Origin: Candidatus Bipolaricaulota bacterium | GTDB lineage: Bacteria; Bipolaricaulota; Bipolaricaulia; Bipolaricaulales; Bipolaricaulaceae | DNA: 64,000 bases | Assembly: GCA_025060415.1 (NCBI GenBank) | Contig: JANXBT010000001.1 | Location: forward strand, 307,542-371,541 | Direction: 5' to 3' | Part shown: piece by piece, positions 53,495 to 61,740 of the stretch | How positions within the stretch are numbered: the stretch's first letter is position 1 | Layout of the letters: every line of letters starts with the position of its first letter | The notes under the pieces: generated by a model | The model's database searches: none | Told to the model about the DNA's origin: nothing | What the model saw: only the letters and a program-made list of their open reading frames with translations | Made by a program: the position numbers and the translations under genes

Positions 53495-54382
53495 ATGAAC
53501 CCCGTGCGCGAGGTTTTGCCCGGGCTTTTCCTTGTGGACATCGGCCACTTTGGGGAGCCGGAGCTCGGCGGCGCCTACATCCTCGCCGCCGACGCCGAGG
53601 CGGCCCTGGTGGACAGCGGCACCTCTCTGGCCAAGGAGCGCCTCCTCCAGGCCCTGGCGGACCTGGGCTTGGCCCGGGACCAGGTGCGCTGGATCTTCCT
53701 CACCCACGTGCACCTGGACCACGCGGGCGGGGCCGGCGCCCTGCTCCCCGAGCTCCCCCAGGCCCGGGTGGTCGTGCATCCCCGAGGGGCCAAGCACCTG
53801 GTGGACCCCACGAAGCTCGTGGCCTCCACCCAGAGCGCGACCGGGCCGCGCTTCCGCTTCTACGGCCAGGCCTTCCCCATCCCCGAGGAGCGGGTGCATC
53901 CCGCGCAGGACGGGGAAACGTTCGCCCTGGGGGCCCTGCGCGTGCAGGCCGTGGACGCGCCCGGCCATGCCCCCCACCACCTCTGCTTCTTTGTGCCGGA
54001 GCGGGGCCTCCTTTTCACCGGCGATGCGGCCGGCCTGTACCTCAAAGGCCGCCTCCTGCCCACCACCGTGCCCCCCAGCTTCGACCTCGAGGCGTGGCTG
54101 GGCACCCTGGCCCGGCTCGAGGCCCTGGCCCCCAAGGTCCTCCTCTTCACCCACTTCGGGCCGGGCGAGCCCCGCCTCCTGGGCCAGTACCGCGAGCTCC
54201 TCCTGTCCTGGGTGGAGCGGGTGCGGCGCCACAAGGACCTTCCTGACGAGGAAGCGGTGGCCGCGATCCTTGAGGAGCTGAAGGCGGAGGGCTGGCCCGT
54301 GGGGCCCGGGGTCTCCGGCGATTGGTCCATGTCCGTGCGCGGCGTCCTGCAATACCTTCGGCGCAAGGAGGCCGGCGGGTGA
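53495..54382 (+). CDS. MBL-fold metallo-hydrolase
   Basis: 295 residues of the metallo-beta-lactamase fold: the zinc motif THVHLDHAGG, DAPGHAPHHLCFFVPERGLLFTGDAAG and FTHFGPG supply the usual His and Asp ligands. It resembles the glyoxalase II/YflN-like group acting on thioesters or lactones. The C-terminal ~70 residues (WVERVRRHKDLPDEEAVAAILEEL) are helical and family-typical. SD GAGGAGGGTGGG before ATG 53495; GTGA overlap with priA. Confidence 0.88.
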   Translation: MNPVREVLPGLFLVDIGHFGEPELGGAYILAADAEAALVDSGTSLAKERLLQALADLGLARDQVRWIFLTHVHLDHAGGAGALLPELPQARVVVHPRGAKHLVDPTKLVASTQSATGPRFRFYGQAFPIPEERVHPAQDGETFALGALRVQAVDAPGHAPHHLCFFVPERGLLFTGDAAGLYLKGRLLPTTVPPSFDLEAWLGTLARLEALAPKVLLFTHFGPGEPRLLGQYRELLLSWVERVRRHKDLPDEEAVAAILEELKAEGWPVGPGVSGDWSMSVRGVLQYLRRKEAGG

Positions 54383-56262
54383 TCGCCCTCGTGCTCCTCC
54401 CTGTCCCCGGCACCGCCGGCTTCGACTACCGCGTGCCGGAGGGGATGGCCGTCCAGCCCGGCTCCTGGGTGGAGGTCCCGTTTCGTAAGCGCACGCTTTT
54501 GGGGATCGTGCGGGAGCTGCGGGAGGCCCCGGAGTACCCTGGGGAACTCCAGGCCATCCGCCGGGTGCTGGGGGAGGGACTCCCGCCCCGGTTCTTCCCG
54601 CTCCTCGCCCGCCTGAGCGAGGAGGCGTGCACCTCCCTCGGCATGACCTTGGCCCACGTGGTGCCCAAGCCGGCGAAAAGAGGGCCCCGCGCGCCCCGCC
54701 TCCCGTTCGCCTACCGCGAGCCGGAAAAGCGGGTGGCCCTGACCCCCGAGCAGGAGGCGGCGGCGGAGGCCATAGGGGAGGGGATCGGCCGCGGCCGGAA
54801 GTTCCTGCTTTTCGGCCCGCCGGCCTCCGGGAAGACCGAGGTGTACCTGGCCTGCGCCCGCCAGGCCCAGGCGCAGGGCTACGCCGCCCTCCTCTTGGAG
54901 CCGGAGATCTCCCTTCTTCCCCAGCTCTGGGCCCGGGCCGCGCGGGCCCTGGGGGCGCCTCCCGCCGTGTACCACGGGGAGCTCCCGCCGGGGGCGCGCT
55001 GGCAGGTGTGGCAGGAGGCCCGGCGGGGGGGCATCCCAGCGGCCGTCGGCACCCGCTCCGCGGTCTTCCTGCCCTTCCCCCGTCTGGGCTTGATCGTGCT
55101 CGACGAGGAGGGCGAGCCGGCCTACAAGGAGGAGATGGCGCCGCACCAGCATGCCCGGGCGGTGGCGGAGGCCCGGGCGGAGGCGGAGGGGGCGGCGGCG
55201 GTGCTGGGCGCGGCCGCGCCCGCTGTGGAGAGCTTCTTCCGCGCGGAGCAGGGCGAGCTCACCCTTCTGCGCCTGAGCCGCCGCGCCGTGGGGCAACCGC
55301 CGGAGGTGCGGGCCGTGGCCAAGGGGGAGGAGGTGGTGGGGCCGGAGCTGCGGGAGGCCATGGCCCGCCACCTGCGGCGCGGGGGCCAGGTTCTCCTCTT
55401 TTTGAACCGCATCGGCTTTTTCACCGGCGCCTCCTGCCGGCGCTGCGGCGAGATCCTGCGCTGCCCGGCCTGCGAAGTGGCCCTCGTCTTCCACTTGGCC
55501 GAGCGAACGTTCCGTTGCCATGCCTGCGGCCAGGCCTTTCCTGACCCCGCCTGCCCGAGGTGCGGGGGGGTGCGCTTCCGCCTCTTCGGCGCGGGGACGG
55601 AGCGGGTCGAACACGAGGCCCGCCGGCTTTTCCCCGAGGTGGGCGTGGCCCGCCTGGACCAGGAGACCGCGCGGGAGCGGGACCGCATCCTCTCTGATTT
55701 CGCGGCCGGCAAGGTCCAAATCCTCGTGGGGGCCCAAATGGTGGGGAAGGGCCTGGACTTCCCGGGGGTGACCCTGGTGGGGATCGTGGACGCCGACCAA
55801 CTCCTTGCGGCCCCCACGTTCTACGCGGCGGAGCGGGCCTTTCAGCTCCTTCTTTCCGCGGGCGGCCGGGCGGGCCGCGGCCCCTGGCCCGGGGAGGTCC
55901 TCGTGCAGACCAACATGCCCGAGCACTACGCCATCGCCGCGGCCCTGCGCGGCGATTACGCCGCGTTTTACGCGGAGGAGATCAAGTTCCGCCGGGCCCT
56001 GCGGTACCCGCCCTTCGCCCGCCTGGTGCGCCTCCTCGCCACGGGGAAGCGGGCGGAGGCGCGGGCGCAAAAACTGGCGGACGCCCTTAAGGAGGCCGGC
56101 TTCGAGGTCCTTGGGCCGGCGCGACTCCACCCCCTCCGGGGCGAGCCCCGCTTTCAGCTCCTCGTGCGCGGGGACAGGGACCTGCCCCTGCGGGTCCGGG
56201 CTGCCCTCCCCAAGCTCCCGACCGAGGTGCGGGTGGAGCCCGATCCCCTGTGGTTTGGCTAA
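54379..56262 (+). CDS. priA: Primosomal protein N' (PriA replication-restart helicase)
   Basis: 627 residues, shorter than the usual 730. N-terminal 3'BD (GFDYRVPEGMAVQPGSWVEVPFRKRTLLGIV), helicase core with Walker A GPPASGKT (146-153), a zinc region with eight Cys (SCRRCGEILRCPACEVAL; RCHACGQAFPDPACPRCGG), and motifs VGAQMVGKGLDFPGVTLVGI and GGRAGRGPWPGEVLVQT. Motif II is DEEG (242-245) where PriA normally has DEEH, so ATPase coupling may differ. Start GTG in overlap with the MBL gene. Its 3' end overlaps the rubrerythrin-like gene by four bases, tail-to-tail. Confidence 0.95.
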   Translation: MIALVLLPVPGTAGFDYRVPEGMAVQPGSWVEVPFRKRTLLGIVRELREAPEYPGELQAIRRVLGEGLPPRFFPLLARLSEEACTSLGMTLAHVVPKPAKRGPRAPRLPFAYREPEKRVALTPEQEAAAEAIGEGIGRGRKFLLFGPPASGKTEVYLACARQAQAQGYAALLLEPEISLLPQLWARAARALGAPPAVYHGELPPGARWQVWQEARRGGIPAAVGTRSAVFLPFPRLGLIVLDEEGEPAYKEEMAPHQHARAVAEARAEAEGAAAVLGAAAPAVESFFRAEQGELTLLRLSRRAVGQPPEVRAVAKGEEVVGPELREAMARHLRRGGQVLLFLNRIGFFTGASCRRCGEILRCPACEVALVFHLAERTFRCHACGQAFPDPACPRCGGVRFRLFGAGTERVEHEARRLFPEVGVARLDQETARERDRILSDFAAGKVQILVGAQMVGKGLDFPGVTLVGIVDADQLLAAPTFYAAERAFQLLLSAGGRAGRGPWPGEVLVQTNMPEHYAIAAALRGDYAAFYAEEIKFRRALRYPPFARLVRLLATGKRAEARAQKLADALKEAGFEVLGPARLHPLRGEPRFQLLVRGDRDLPLRVRAALPKLPTEVRVEPDPLWFG

Positions 56263-56747
56263 TCCAAGGGCCAGAAGGAGCGCTCGTACCAGATCCTTTT
56301 CCGCAGCTCCTCGTCCAGGGCCATGAGCAGCTCCAGGTGGGTCTGCTCCCAGCGGGCCAGGCCCTGGTAGATTTGGGCGAGCTCGGGCGGGGCCTGCTTG
56401 GCTTTTTCCGTGTAAAAGGCAATGGCTTTCTCCTCGAGGGCCATGCCCGCGTAGATGGCGGCCGCCTCAAACCCCGCGGTCTCGACGGCTTTCCGCACCT
56501 CGTCGGTGAGCACGGCCGCGCTCACTTCCAGCGGCGTCCCGCTTCCAGGCCGGATCTGCCCCGTGCGCAGGTAGTCCCCCAGGAGCCGGGCTAAGTATTG
56601 CTTGTGCTTTTCCTCTTCCTCGGCGAGGAGCGCGAAGACCTCCCGAACCCCGGGCGATTTCGCTTCCCCCGCGGCGTGCGTGTAGAACGCGCGTCCCCGC
56701 TCCTCGAGGAGGATGGCACCCTTGAGCACATCCTCCACGCTCTCCAT
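56259..56747 (-). CDS. Rubrerythrin-like ferritin-family protein without rubredoxin domain
   Basis: 162 residues. Two ferritin-like helix pairs with ExxH-type ligands: LKGAILLEERGRAFYTHAAGEAKSPGVREVFALLAEEEEKHKQYL and YAGMALEEKAIAFYTEKAKQAPPELAQIYQGLARWEQTHLELL. This duplicated EE-YxxA / EExxH pattern is that of erythrin/rubrerythrin-type di-iron proteins; no C-terminal Cys4 site is present. Likely peroxide reduction or iron handling. ATG 56747 with SD AAAGGAGGG, behind its own TAAAAT box. Confidence 0.86.
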   Translation of the reverse strand: MESVEDVLKGAILLEERGRAFYTHAAGEAKSPGVREVFALLAEEEEKHKQYLARLLGDYLRTGQIRPGSGTPLEVSAAVLTDEVRKAVETAGFEAAAIYAGMALEEKAIAFYTEKAKQAPPELAQIYQGLARWEQTHLELLMALDEELRKRIWYERSFWPLD

Positions 56748-56764
56748 GGGCCCTCCTTTCGGCC

Positions 56765-56770
56765 ATTTTA
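56765..56770 (-). promoter_or_regulatory. Candidate -10 box (TAAAAT) for the rubrerythrin-like gene
   Basis: Minus-strand TAAAAT followed by GGCCGAAAGGAGGG. The first three bases are the stop codon of the upstream RNA-binding-domain gene. No clear -35. Confidence 0.4.
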
Positions 56771-57235
56771 GCCGGGTTTTCCTTGCAGAAGCTTGGCCTC
56801 GTGGGCCAGGACCACGAGGAGCTCCTGGCGGCGGGCGCGGGGAATCTGGCTGCGGAGCGCGCGCCCCCGCACCTCGCCGCAGCCCACCACCTCGCCCTCC
56901 AGGCACAGGGCCACATAGCCCTCGGGAAGGCCCTCCTTGGCGAGGGCCCGGCCCAGGAGGAGCTCGCGCAGCTCTTCCCGGCTCAATTCCACGCGCCTCC
57001 GCGTGATCCTCGGGCCCAAGAGCATGAGGCCAAAGCTTGTGGGCTTAAGCCCGTGCTTCTGTTGGCGGAGGAGGCGCACGCCCGTGGCGTGGACCCGCAC
57101 GCCTTCCGGCCAGTCCGGCGCCGTCGTGAGCCACACCGATTCGCCCCGCACCTCCAGCCGGCCGGGGACTTCCTCCACGCCGAACTCCCGAAGCAGGGCC
57201 TTGGCCTCCTCAAGCCGGTCTTCGTAGGACGGCAA
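56768..57235 (-). CDS. Stand-alone RsmF-type C-terminal (PUA-like) RNA-binding protein
   Basis: 155 residues that look like the C-terminal RNA-binding part of NOL1/NOP2/RsmF methyltransferases: VRVHATGVRLLRQQKHGLKPTSFGLMLLG, a middle helix (LSREELRELLLGRALAKEGLP), then GYVALCLEGEVVGCGEVRGRALRSQIPRARRQEL. The catalytic methyltransferase domain is encoded by the gene directly upstream, which overlaps by 26 bases. The start is TTG 57235 with GGAGG five bases before it. The two probably act as one rRNA m5C methyltransferase. Confidence 0.8.
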   Translation of the reverse strand: MPSYEDRLEEAKALLREFGVEEVPGRLEVRGESVWLTTAPDWPEGVRVHATGVRLLRQQKHGLKPTSFGLMLLGPRITRRRVELSREELRELLLGRALAKEGLPEGYVALCLEGEVVGCGEVRGRALRSQIPRARRQELLVVLAHEAKLLQGKPG

Positions 57236-58157
57236 CGAACCCTCCTTCGGAGTCGAAGTGGTGGGGGTAGAAGCGCACCGTCTTTTTGAGCTCCGGGCCG
57301 AACTCCAGGGCGCCGAAGCGCGTCAGCCCCCGGGCGTGGGGCACCGGCGGCTCGTAGGGCACTAGCTCCGCAAGCCCCCTCTCCAGGACATAGGCCACCA
57401 CGCCCTCGTTCTCTTCGGGGGCCAGGGTGCAGGTGGAGTACACCACGGTTCCGCCCGGGCGCACCAACTCCAGGGCCCGTACCAAAAGCCTCTTTTGCAG
57501 CGCCGCCAGGCGCTGGATCGTCCCCAGCGCGGCGCCCTTCCGGAGGTGGGGGTAGCGGCGGGCCACCCCCTCCGCGGAGCAGGGCGCGTCCACGAGCACC
57601 CGATCGAACCGGGCCTCCCCGGGGAACGCCTCCCCCGGGCACTCCGTGACCACCACGCAGCGCGTCCCCAGCCGGTACACGTTGGCCAAAAGGGCCTGGA
57701 TGCGCTTGGGCGAGGCATCGTTGGCCACCACCAGCCCCTCGTCCCCTATAACCTGGGCGATCTGCGTGGCCTTTCCCCCCGGGGCCGCGCAAAGGTCGAG
57801 GATGCGCTCGCCCGGCTGGGGGTTCAGCGCCTTCACCGGGAAAAGCTGGGTCGCCTCCTGCACGTAGAAGTAGCCGAGCCAGTGCTCTAAAGTGTTGCCG
57901 ACGGGGATCGCTCCGTGGACCTGGAAGCAGGTGGCCTCCCAAGGGAGCGGGCGGAGGTCAAAGCCCTTGCTTTCCAGACGCTTGCGCAGGGCGTCCGGGT
58001 CCAGGCGCAGGGTGTTCATGCGGATCACGGTGGGAAGAGGGCGTTCGAGCGCCGCCCAGAAGGCCTCCCAGTCGTCGATGATTTCCCGATAGCGATCCAC
58101 AAAAGATCGTAGCCCCGACGCGCCTTCGATGCAGCCCGGTTGTGGGGCTCGCCCCAC
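57210..58157 (-). CDS. RsmB/RsmF-family 16S rRNA (cytosine-C5)-methyltransferase, catalytic subunit
   Basis: 315 residues. SAM-binding motif LDLCAAPGGKATQIA (about 120-134), the two NOP2/Sun Cys in VDAPCSAEG (Cys193) and YSTCTLAPEENE (Cys243), and a C-terminal FYPHHFDSEGGFVAVLRR. The protein ends there, without the RNA-binding extension, which is supplied by the next gene. GTG 58157 is the longest start; GTG 58100 (FVDRYREI) fits the family N terminus better and leaves the palindrome upstream of the MFS gene outside the coding region. Confidence 0.9.
   Translation of the reverse strand: MGRAPQPGCIEGASGLRSFVDRYREIIDDWEAFWAALERPLPTVIRMNTLRLDPDALRKRLESKGFDLRPLPWEATCFQVHGAIPVGNTLEHWLGYFYVQEATQLFPVKALNPQPGERILDLCAAPGGKATQIAQVIGDEGLVVANDASPKRIQALLANVYRLGTRCVVVTECPGEAFPGEARFDRVLVDAPCSAEGVARRYPHLRKGAALGTIQRLAALQKRLLVRALELVRPGGTVVYSTCTLAPEENEGVVAYVLERGLAELVPYEPPVPHARGLTRFGALEFGPELKKTVRFYPHHFDSEGGFVAVLRRPA
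58142..58157. promoter_or_regulatory. 16-bp perfect palindrome upstream of the MFS gene
   Basis: GTGGGGC-TC-GCCCCAC. It lies between TTGTGG (58140) and TAGACT (58162-58167), a possible promoter with 16-base spacing and a start of transcription close to the ATG at 58177, so an operator is conceivable. Confidence 0.25.
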
Positions 58158-58176
58158 CGGCTAGACTTCGGGGTCC

Positions 58177-59364
58177 ATGCGCGGGCGCCGCATCCCCCGC
58201 AACGTTTGGGCGGTGAGCCTCACCAGCTTCCTTATGGACATCGCCTCGGAGATGGTTCTCCATTTAGTGCCCCTTTTTCTGGCCAACGTCCTTCGGGTGG
58301 GGGGCACGGCGATCGGGGCCATCGAGGGCGTGGCGGAGTCGTTGGCGTCCCTTCTGCGCGTTTTCTCAGGGTACCTTTCGGATCGTTGGCAGCGCCGCAA
58401 AGGGCTCGCCGTTTTGGGCTACGGGATCTCGGCCTTGGCCAAGCCCTTCTTTTTCCTTGCGGGGAGCTGGTGGCACGTGGCGTTGGCCCGCTGGGCCGAT
58501 CGGGTGGGGAAGGGGATCCGCACCGCGCCGCGGGACGCCTTGGTCGCGGACTCCATCGACCCCAAGGACCGGGGGTTCGCCTTCGGCCTGCACCGCGCGG
58601 CCGACACCGCCGGCGCGTTTTTGGGCATCCTCGGCGCCCTTGCGGCCGTGCACCTCACCCAGGGCGCTTCCCCCACCCTGCAGGCCGGGACCTTCCGCAC
58701 CCTCGTCCTTGTGAGCCTCGTCCCGGCGGTCTTGGCCGTGCTCTCGCTCGCGCTCTTGGCTCGGGAACCCACGCCCAAGAGCTCTGGTTCCGCCCCGCGC
58801 GTGCGCTTCTCCGGCCTGGGTCGCCCCTTCCTTCTGTTCCTTGGTCTTGTTGGGCTTTTTGAGCTTGGGGACTCTGCGGACGCTTTTTTGGCCCTGCGTG
58901 CCCAGACCTTGGGCGCCAACGTCCTGGCGATCCTCGGGATGCTGGCTGTGTTCAACCTCGTTTATTCCCTTGTGTCCACGCCCGCCGGTGCCCTCTCCGA
59001 CCGCATCCCGCGCAAGACTTTGCTTATCGTCGGCTGGCTTTTTTACGCCCTCGTATACCTGGGAGTCGGGCTGGCGCGGGAAAGCTGGCACATGTGGGCG
59101 CTCTACGGCGCTTATGGCGTCTACTACGGGGTGGCCTACGGCACAGCTAGGGCCCTCATCGCCGACCTCGTCCCCCTGGAGCTTCGGGGCACAGCCTATG
59201 GGGCTTACGCCACGGTGGTGGGGGCCATGGCCTTTCCCGCCTCCCTCCTTGCGGGGATCCTCTGGGATGGGTTCGGCCCCTCTGCGCCCTTCTTCTTCGG
59301 CGGAGCCTTGGCCTCCGTGGCTGCCATCGGCCTCCTTTTCTGGCGGCCCACCGCCCGCTCTTGA
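58177..59364 (+). CDS. Major facilitator superfamily permease
   Basis: 395 residues, about 12 membrane segments. The MFS loop 2-3 motif appears as GYLSDRWQRRKGLAVLGYG, with a second copy in the other half, GALSDRIPRKTLLIVGW. RWADRVGKGIRTAPRDALVADSI is characteristic of a bacterial MFS subgroup often annotated as drug or sugar efflux. The substrate is unknown. ATG 58177 lacks a strong SD and may be translated from a very short leader. Divergent from the rRNA methyltransferase gene. Confidence 0.87.
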   Translation: MRGRRIPRNVWAVSLTSFLMDIASEMVLHLVPLFLANVLRVGGTAIGAIEGVAESLASLLRVFSGYLSDRWQRRKGLAVLGYGISALAKPFFFLAGSWWHVALARWADRVGKGIRTAPRDALVADSIDPKDRGFAFGLHRAADTAGAFLGILGALAAVHLTQGASPTLQAGTFRTLVLVSLVPAVLAVLSLALLAREPTPKSSGSAPRVRFSGLGRPFLLFLGLVGLFELGDSADAFLALRAQTLGANVLAILGMLAVFNLVYSLVSTPAGALSDRIPRKTLLIVGWLFYALVYLGVGLARESWHMWALYGAYGVYYGVAYGTARALIADLVPLELRGTAYGAYATVVGAMAFPASLLAGILWDGFGPSAPFFFGGALASVAAIGLLFWRPTARS

Positions 59365-59525
59365 ACCCTAGGGCCCTCTGACCTTGGCTCTTTCTCCGCG
59401 CAGAGCGTCCCCCCAAGGTTGGCTGGGTTACTGACCCACGTCTGTCGCCTTGCCCGCGGGGTTCTGGCGGGTCGAGGTTGGTTGCCCACGCCGCTTCCAG
59501 GTCAAAGCGGCACAGTTTCTCTAGC

Positions 59526-60227
59526 ATGCGTGCGAAGTTTGTAGGGTTGTGCGTCGTCGTGGTTTTTGGTTTTTGGACTTGGGCCAACCAACCGCCACGG
59601 GCCCAAACGGCCGTGCTCTTTGCCGAGTCCTCTAGACCTGTGGCTGTGGTGCTCTCCGCTGATGATCCCGATGGCGACCCCCTCTCCTTTGAACTTTTTG
59701 AATGGTTCGGAAAAGGGCAACTTTCGGGGGCGCCCCCCTGGCTCACCTACACCCCGCCCGCGAACTTTGTGGGAACGGAACGTTTCTCCTTCCGCGTGGT
59801 CGACCCCTACGGCGCCTTCGACATCGGATTCGTGGAGATTCGCATAGGTCCTGCCCTCTCCGCCCTGCGCGTGCTGCCTCAACTTCCCCAGGAGCCAGGG
59901 CTTTTGGGCTTTGTGGATTTTCTGGTCGCACAAGGAATAAGGACCTTATACGTGTCCCACCTGGAACCCAAAGCCTTTGCGCCCGGGATCTTGCCCTTCT
60001 TCTTCGTTCACTCTGGCACGGAGGCGGAGGTGTTTGTGGTTGGCCCTGGAGGGACCGGCGAGCTGCGGAGGCTAGGGGCACTGCGGGATCACTGCCTCCT
60101 CGTAGACATGCGCCAAGCTCCGCCGGGAACGTACTTTTTCCTCGTCCTCAGCGGCTCCCAGGCCTTCGCTTACCCCTTCCGCCTCATCCGCCTCGGAAAG
60201 GACCGCGAATTCGCTTACGCGGGGTGA
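59526..60227 (+). CDS. Secreted protein with one Ig-like (tandem-95/cadherin-like) domain
   Basis: 233 residues. Signal peptide MRAKFVGLCVVVVFGFWTW. An Ig-like domain of the VCBS/cadherin-like type follows (about 30-110): LSADDPDGDPLSFELFEW, GAPPWLTYTPPANFVGTERFSFRVVDPYGAFDIGFVEIRI. The second half (TLYVSHLEPKAFAPG ... APPGTYFFLVLSGSQAFAYPFRL) is beta-rich and unassigned. The next gene starts 79 bases later and carries a related domain, so both probably act at the cell surface. ATG 59526 has no strong SD. Confidence 0.78.
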   Translation: MRAKFVGLCVVVVFGFWTWANQPPRAQTAVLFAESSRPVAVVLSADDPDGDPLSFELFEWFGKGQLSGAPPWLTYTPPANFVGTERFSFRVVDPYGAFDIGFVEIRIGPALSALRVLPQLPQEPGLLGFVDFLVAQGIRTLYVSHLEPKAFAPGILPFFFVHSGTEAEVFVVGPGGTGELRRLGALRDHCLLVDMRQAPPGTYFFLVLSGSQAFAYPFRLIRLGKDREFAYAG

Positions 60228-60306
60228 AACACGATTGTACTTGCGCATCGTGCGGGAAGGGGTCACGAAATTTGTCCGGCAATGGACAAGGGATGGAGGT
60301 GATGGG

Positions 60307-61737
60307 ATGTGGCTTCGTAAGGTGGTACCCGTTATTGGGCTGGCCGGGTTAGCCACTTTAGGCCTGGCCCTTGAGGTCTTGCCCCTCCAGGTGGTTTTCG
60401 TGAAGCCGGGTACGCCCACCCCGGTCCTTCTCGCGCTGGGCACGCCGGCGGAGTTGGCCATGCTGCAGTTTGCCATCGTCGAACCTCCCAAGCACGGGGT
60501 GCTCCTGGGCATTCCTCCGGAACTCGTCTATGTGCCCAACCCAGGTTTTTGGGGAACGGACTGGGTCTCCTTCCTTATCTATGCCGCGGACAGCCAATCG
60601 CTGGATTTCGGCACGGTTCAGCTCCGCGTGGTTGGCCCTGCGGCGCCGATAGCTCCCGGGCTCCGCTCCGAAGGATCGCTCACCTTCTCCGGCCCCCTTT
60701 TCACCTTGGACGCCTATAGCTTTGTATTCGGCCTCTACGCTCGTTTTCAGTACCTGGATGTCCAAGCCACGGCCTCGTGGAATCAGACGGGCTTTACGAG
60801 CTTCCAAACCGTGGGACGCATCGAGCTGGAGGGAACATGGCCGGCGCCTTGGCGCCTCCCTATCGCTTCCACCCTCACGTTCAATCCCGCCGCGCTCGCC
60901 CTCGCTTCCTGGACGGTGGACGCCCGCATCCTGATCCTGGGCTGGAACCTGGCGTATTACTTCTACTTCGATGGCGCTAACCCTCAAACGGGGTCGTACG
61001 CCGTGTTCACCGCTCAAGGGACCTTTAATGGCTTGTCCCTCACAAGCCGCACGAAGTTGGCCACCCTCCAGCCCACGTTTGACGAGCAAGTGTTGACCCT
61101 GCGCGGTCCCTGGCTCTGCCTCGATTGCCCCACACGCTGGACGTTGGAATACGGCCATAAGAAAACGGGGTTCGATCGCCTCAGTTTCACCCTCCATGAC
61201 ATCCCTGTGCCCTGCAGCATCTGCGGCCCTCTTAAGCTCTCCGCCGATCTTCAAGTTTCCTTTACCGTGGAGAGCAAACGCCTCCTTCCCACGCTGCGGT
61301 TGGAAAGCATGGTGGTGGCGTGCCTTCGGCCCATCGTGAGCCTGCTTACCCCTCAGGGGGGGCTGGGTCTTGAGGGGGTACGCATCGAGGGGGTGGAGAT
61401 CCGGTGCGATCTGCCTACGGGGCTGAAGGCGCGTTTCGTTACCGCCTTCGACCCCGCCGACGCTTGCAAGGTCACCGGCGATTGCCGCTTCTTTGAGCTC
61501 ATCCAGCTCGAAGGCCCGGTGGTCCCCTGCTGCGGCTCCCCGGGCTGGTGGCAAACCTCTTGCTACTTCACCCACGAGCCCGGGCGTCTCTTTGGGCTGG
61601 CAATGCTCGACATCAACGTGTTCTTCCCGCTCTCCCGCGAGACCCTAGTAAACGTGCGGCTCAAGGCGGGAGAGGTCGATCCCCTCGATCCGGCCAAGAG
61701 GTGGATCCTGACCTTGGGTTGGAAAGCCCTCTTCTAG
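60307..61737 (+). CDS. Secreted Ig-like/beta-barrel-type envelope protein
   Basis: 476 residues. Signal peptide MWLRKVVPVIGLAGLATLGLA; an Ig-like domain (about 25-110: EPPKHGVLLGIPPELVYVPN, WGTDWVSFLIYAAD, FGTVQLRVVG); then about 360 residues of alternating short beta-strands and turns (SLTFSGPLFTLDAYSFVFGLYARFQYLDVQATASW, ILILGWNLAYYFYFDG) ending in WILTLGWKALF. The final Phe and strand pattern resemble outer-membrane barrels. Several Cys pairs (WLCLDCPT, VPCSICG, PCCGS) suggest disulfides in extracellular loops. ATG 60307 with SD GGAGGTGATGGG. Followed by a strong terminator. Confidence 0.76.
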   Translation: MWLRKVVPVIGLAGLATLGLALEVLPLQVVFVKPGTPTPVLLALGTPAELAMLQFAIVEPPKHGVLLGIPPELVYVPNPGFWGTDWVSFLIYAADSQSLDFGTVQLRVVGPAAPIAPGLRSEGSLTFSGPLFTLDAYSFVFGLYARFQYLDVQATASWNQTGFTSFQTVGRIELEGTWPAPWRLPIASTLTFNPAALALASWTVDARILILGWNLAYYFYFDGANPQTGSYAVFTAQGTFNGLSLTSRTKLATLQPTFDEQVLTLRGPWLCLDCPTRWTLEYGHKKTGFDRLSFTLHDIPVPCSICGPLKLSADLQVSFTVESKRLLPTLRLESMVVACLRPIVSLLTPQGGLGLEGVRIEGVEIRCDLPTGLKARFVTAFDPADACKVTGDCRFFELIQLEGPVVPCCGSPGWWQTSCYFTHEPGRLFGLAMLDINVFFPLSRETLVNVRLKAGEVDPLDPAKRWILTLGWKALF

Positions 61738-61740
61738 GGC

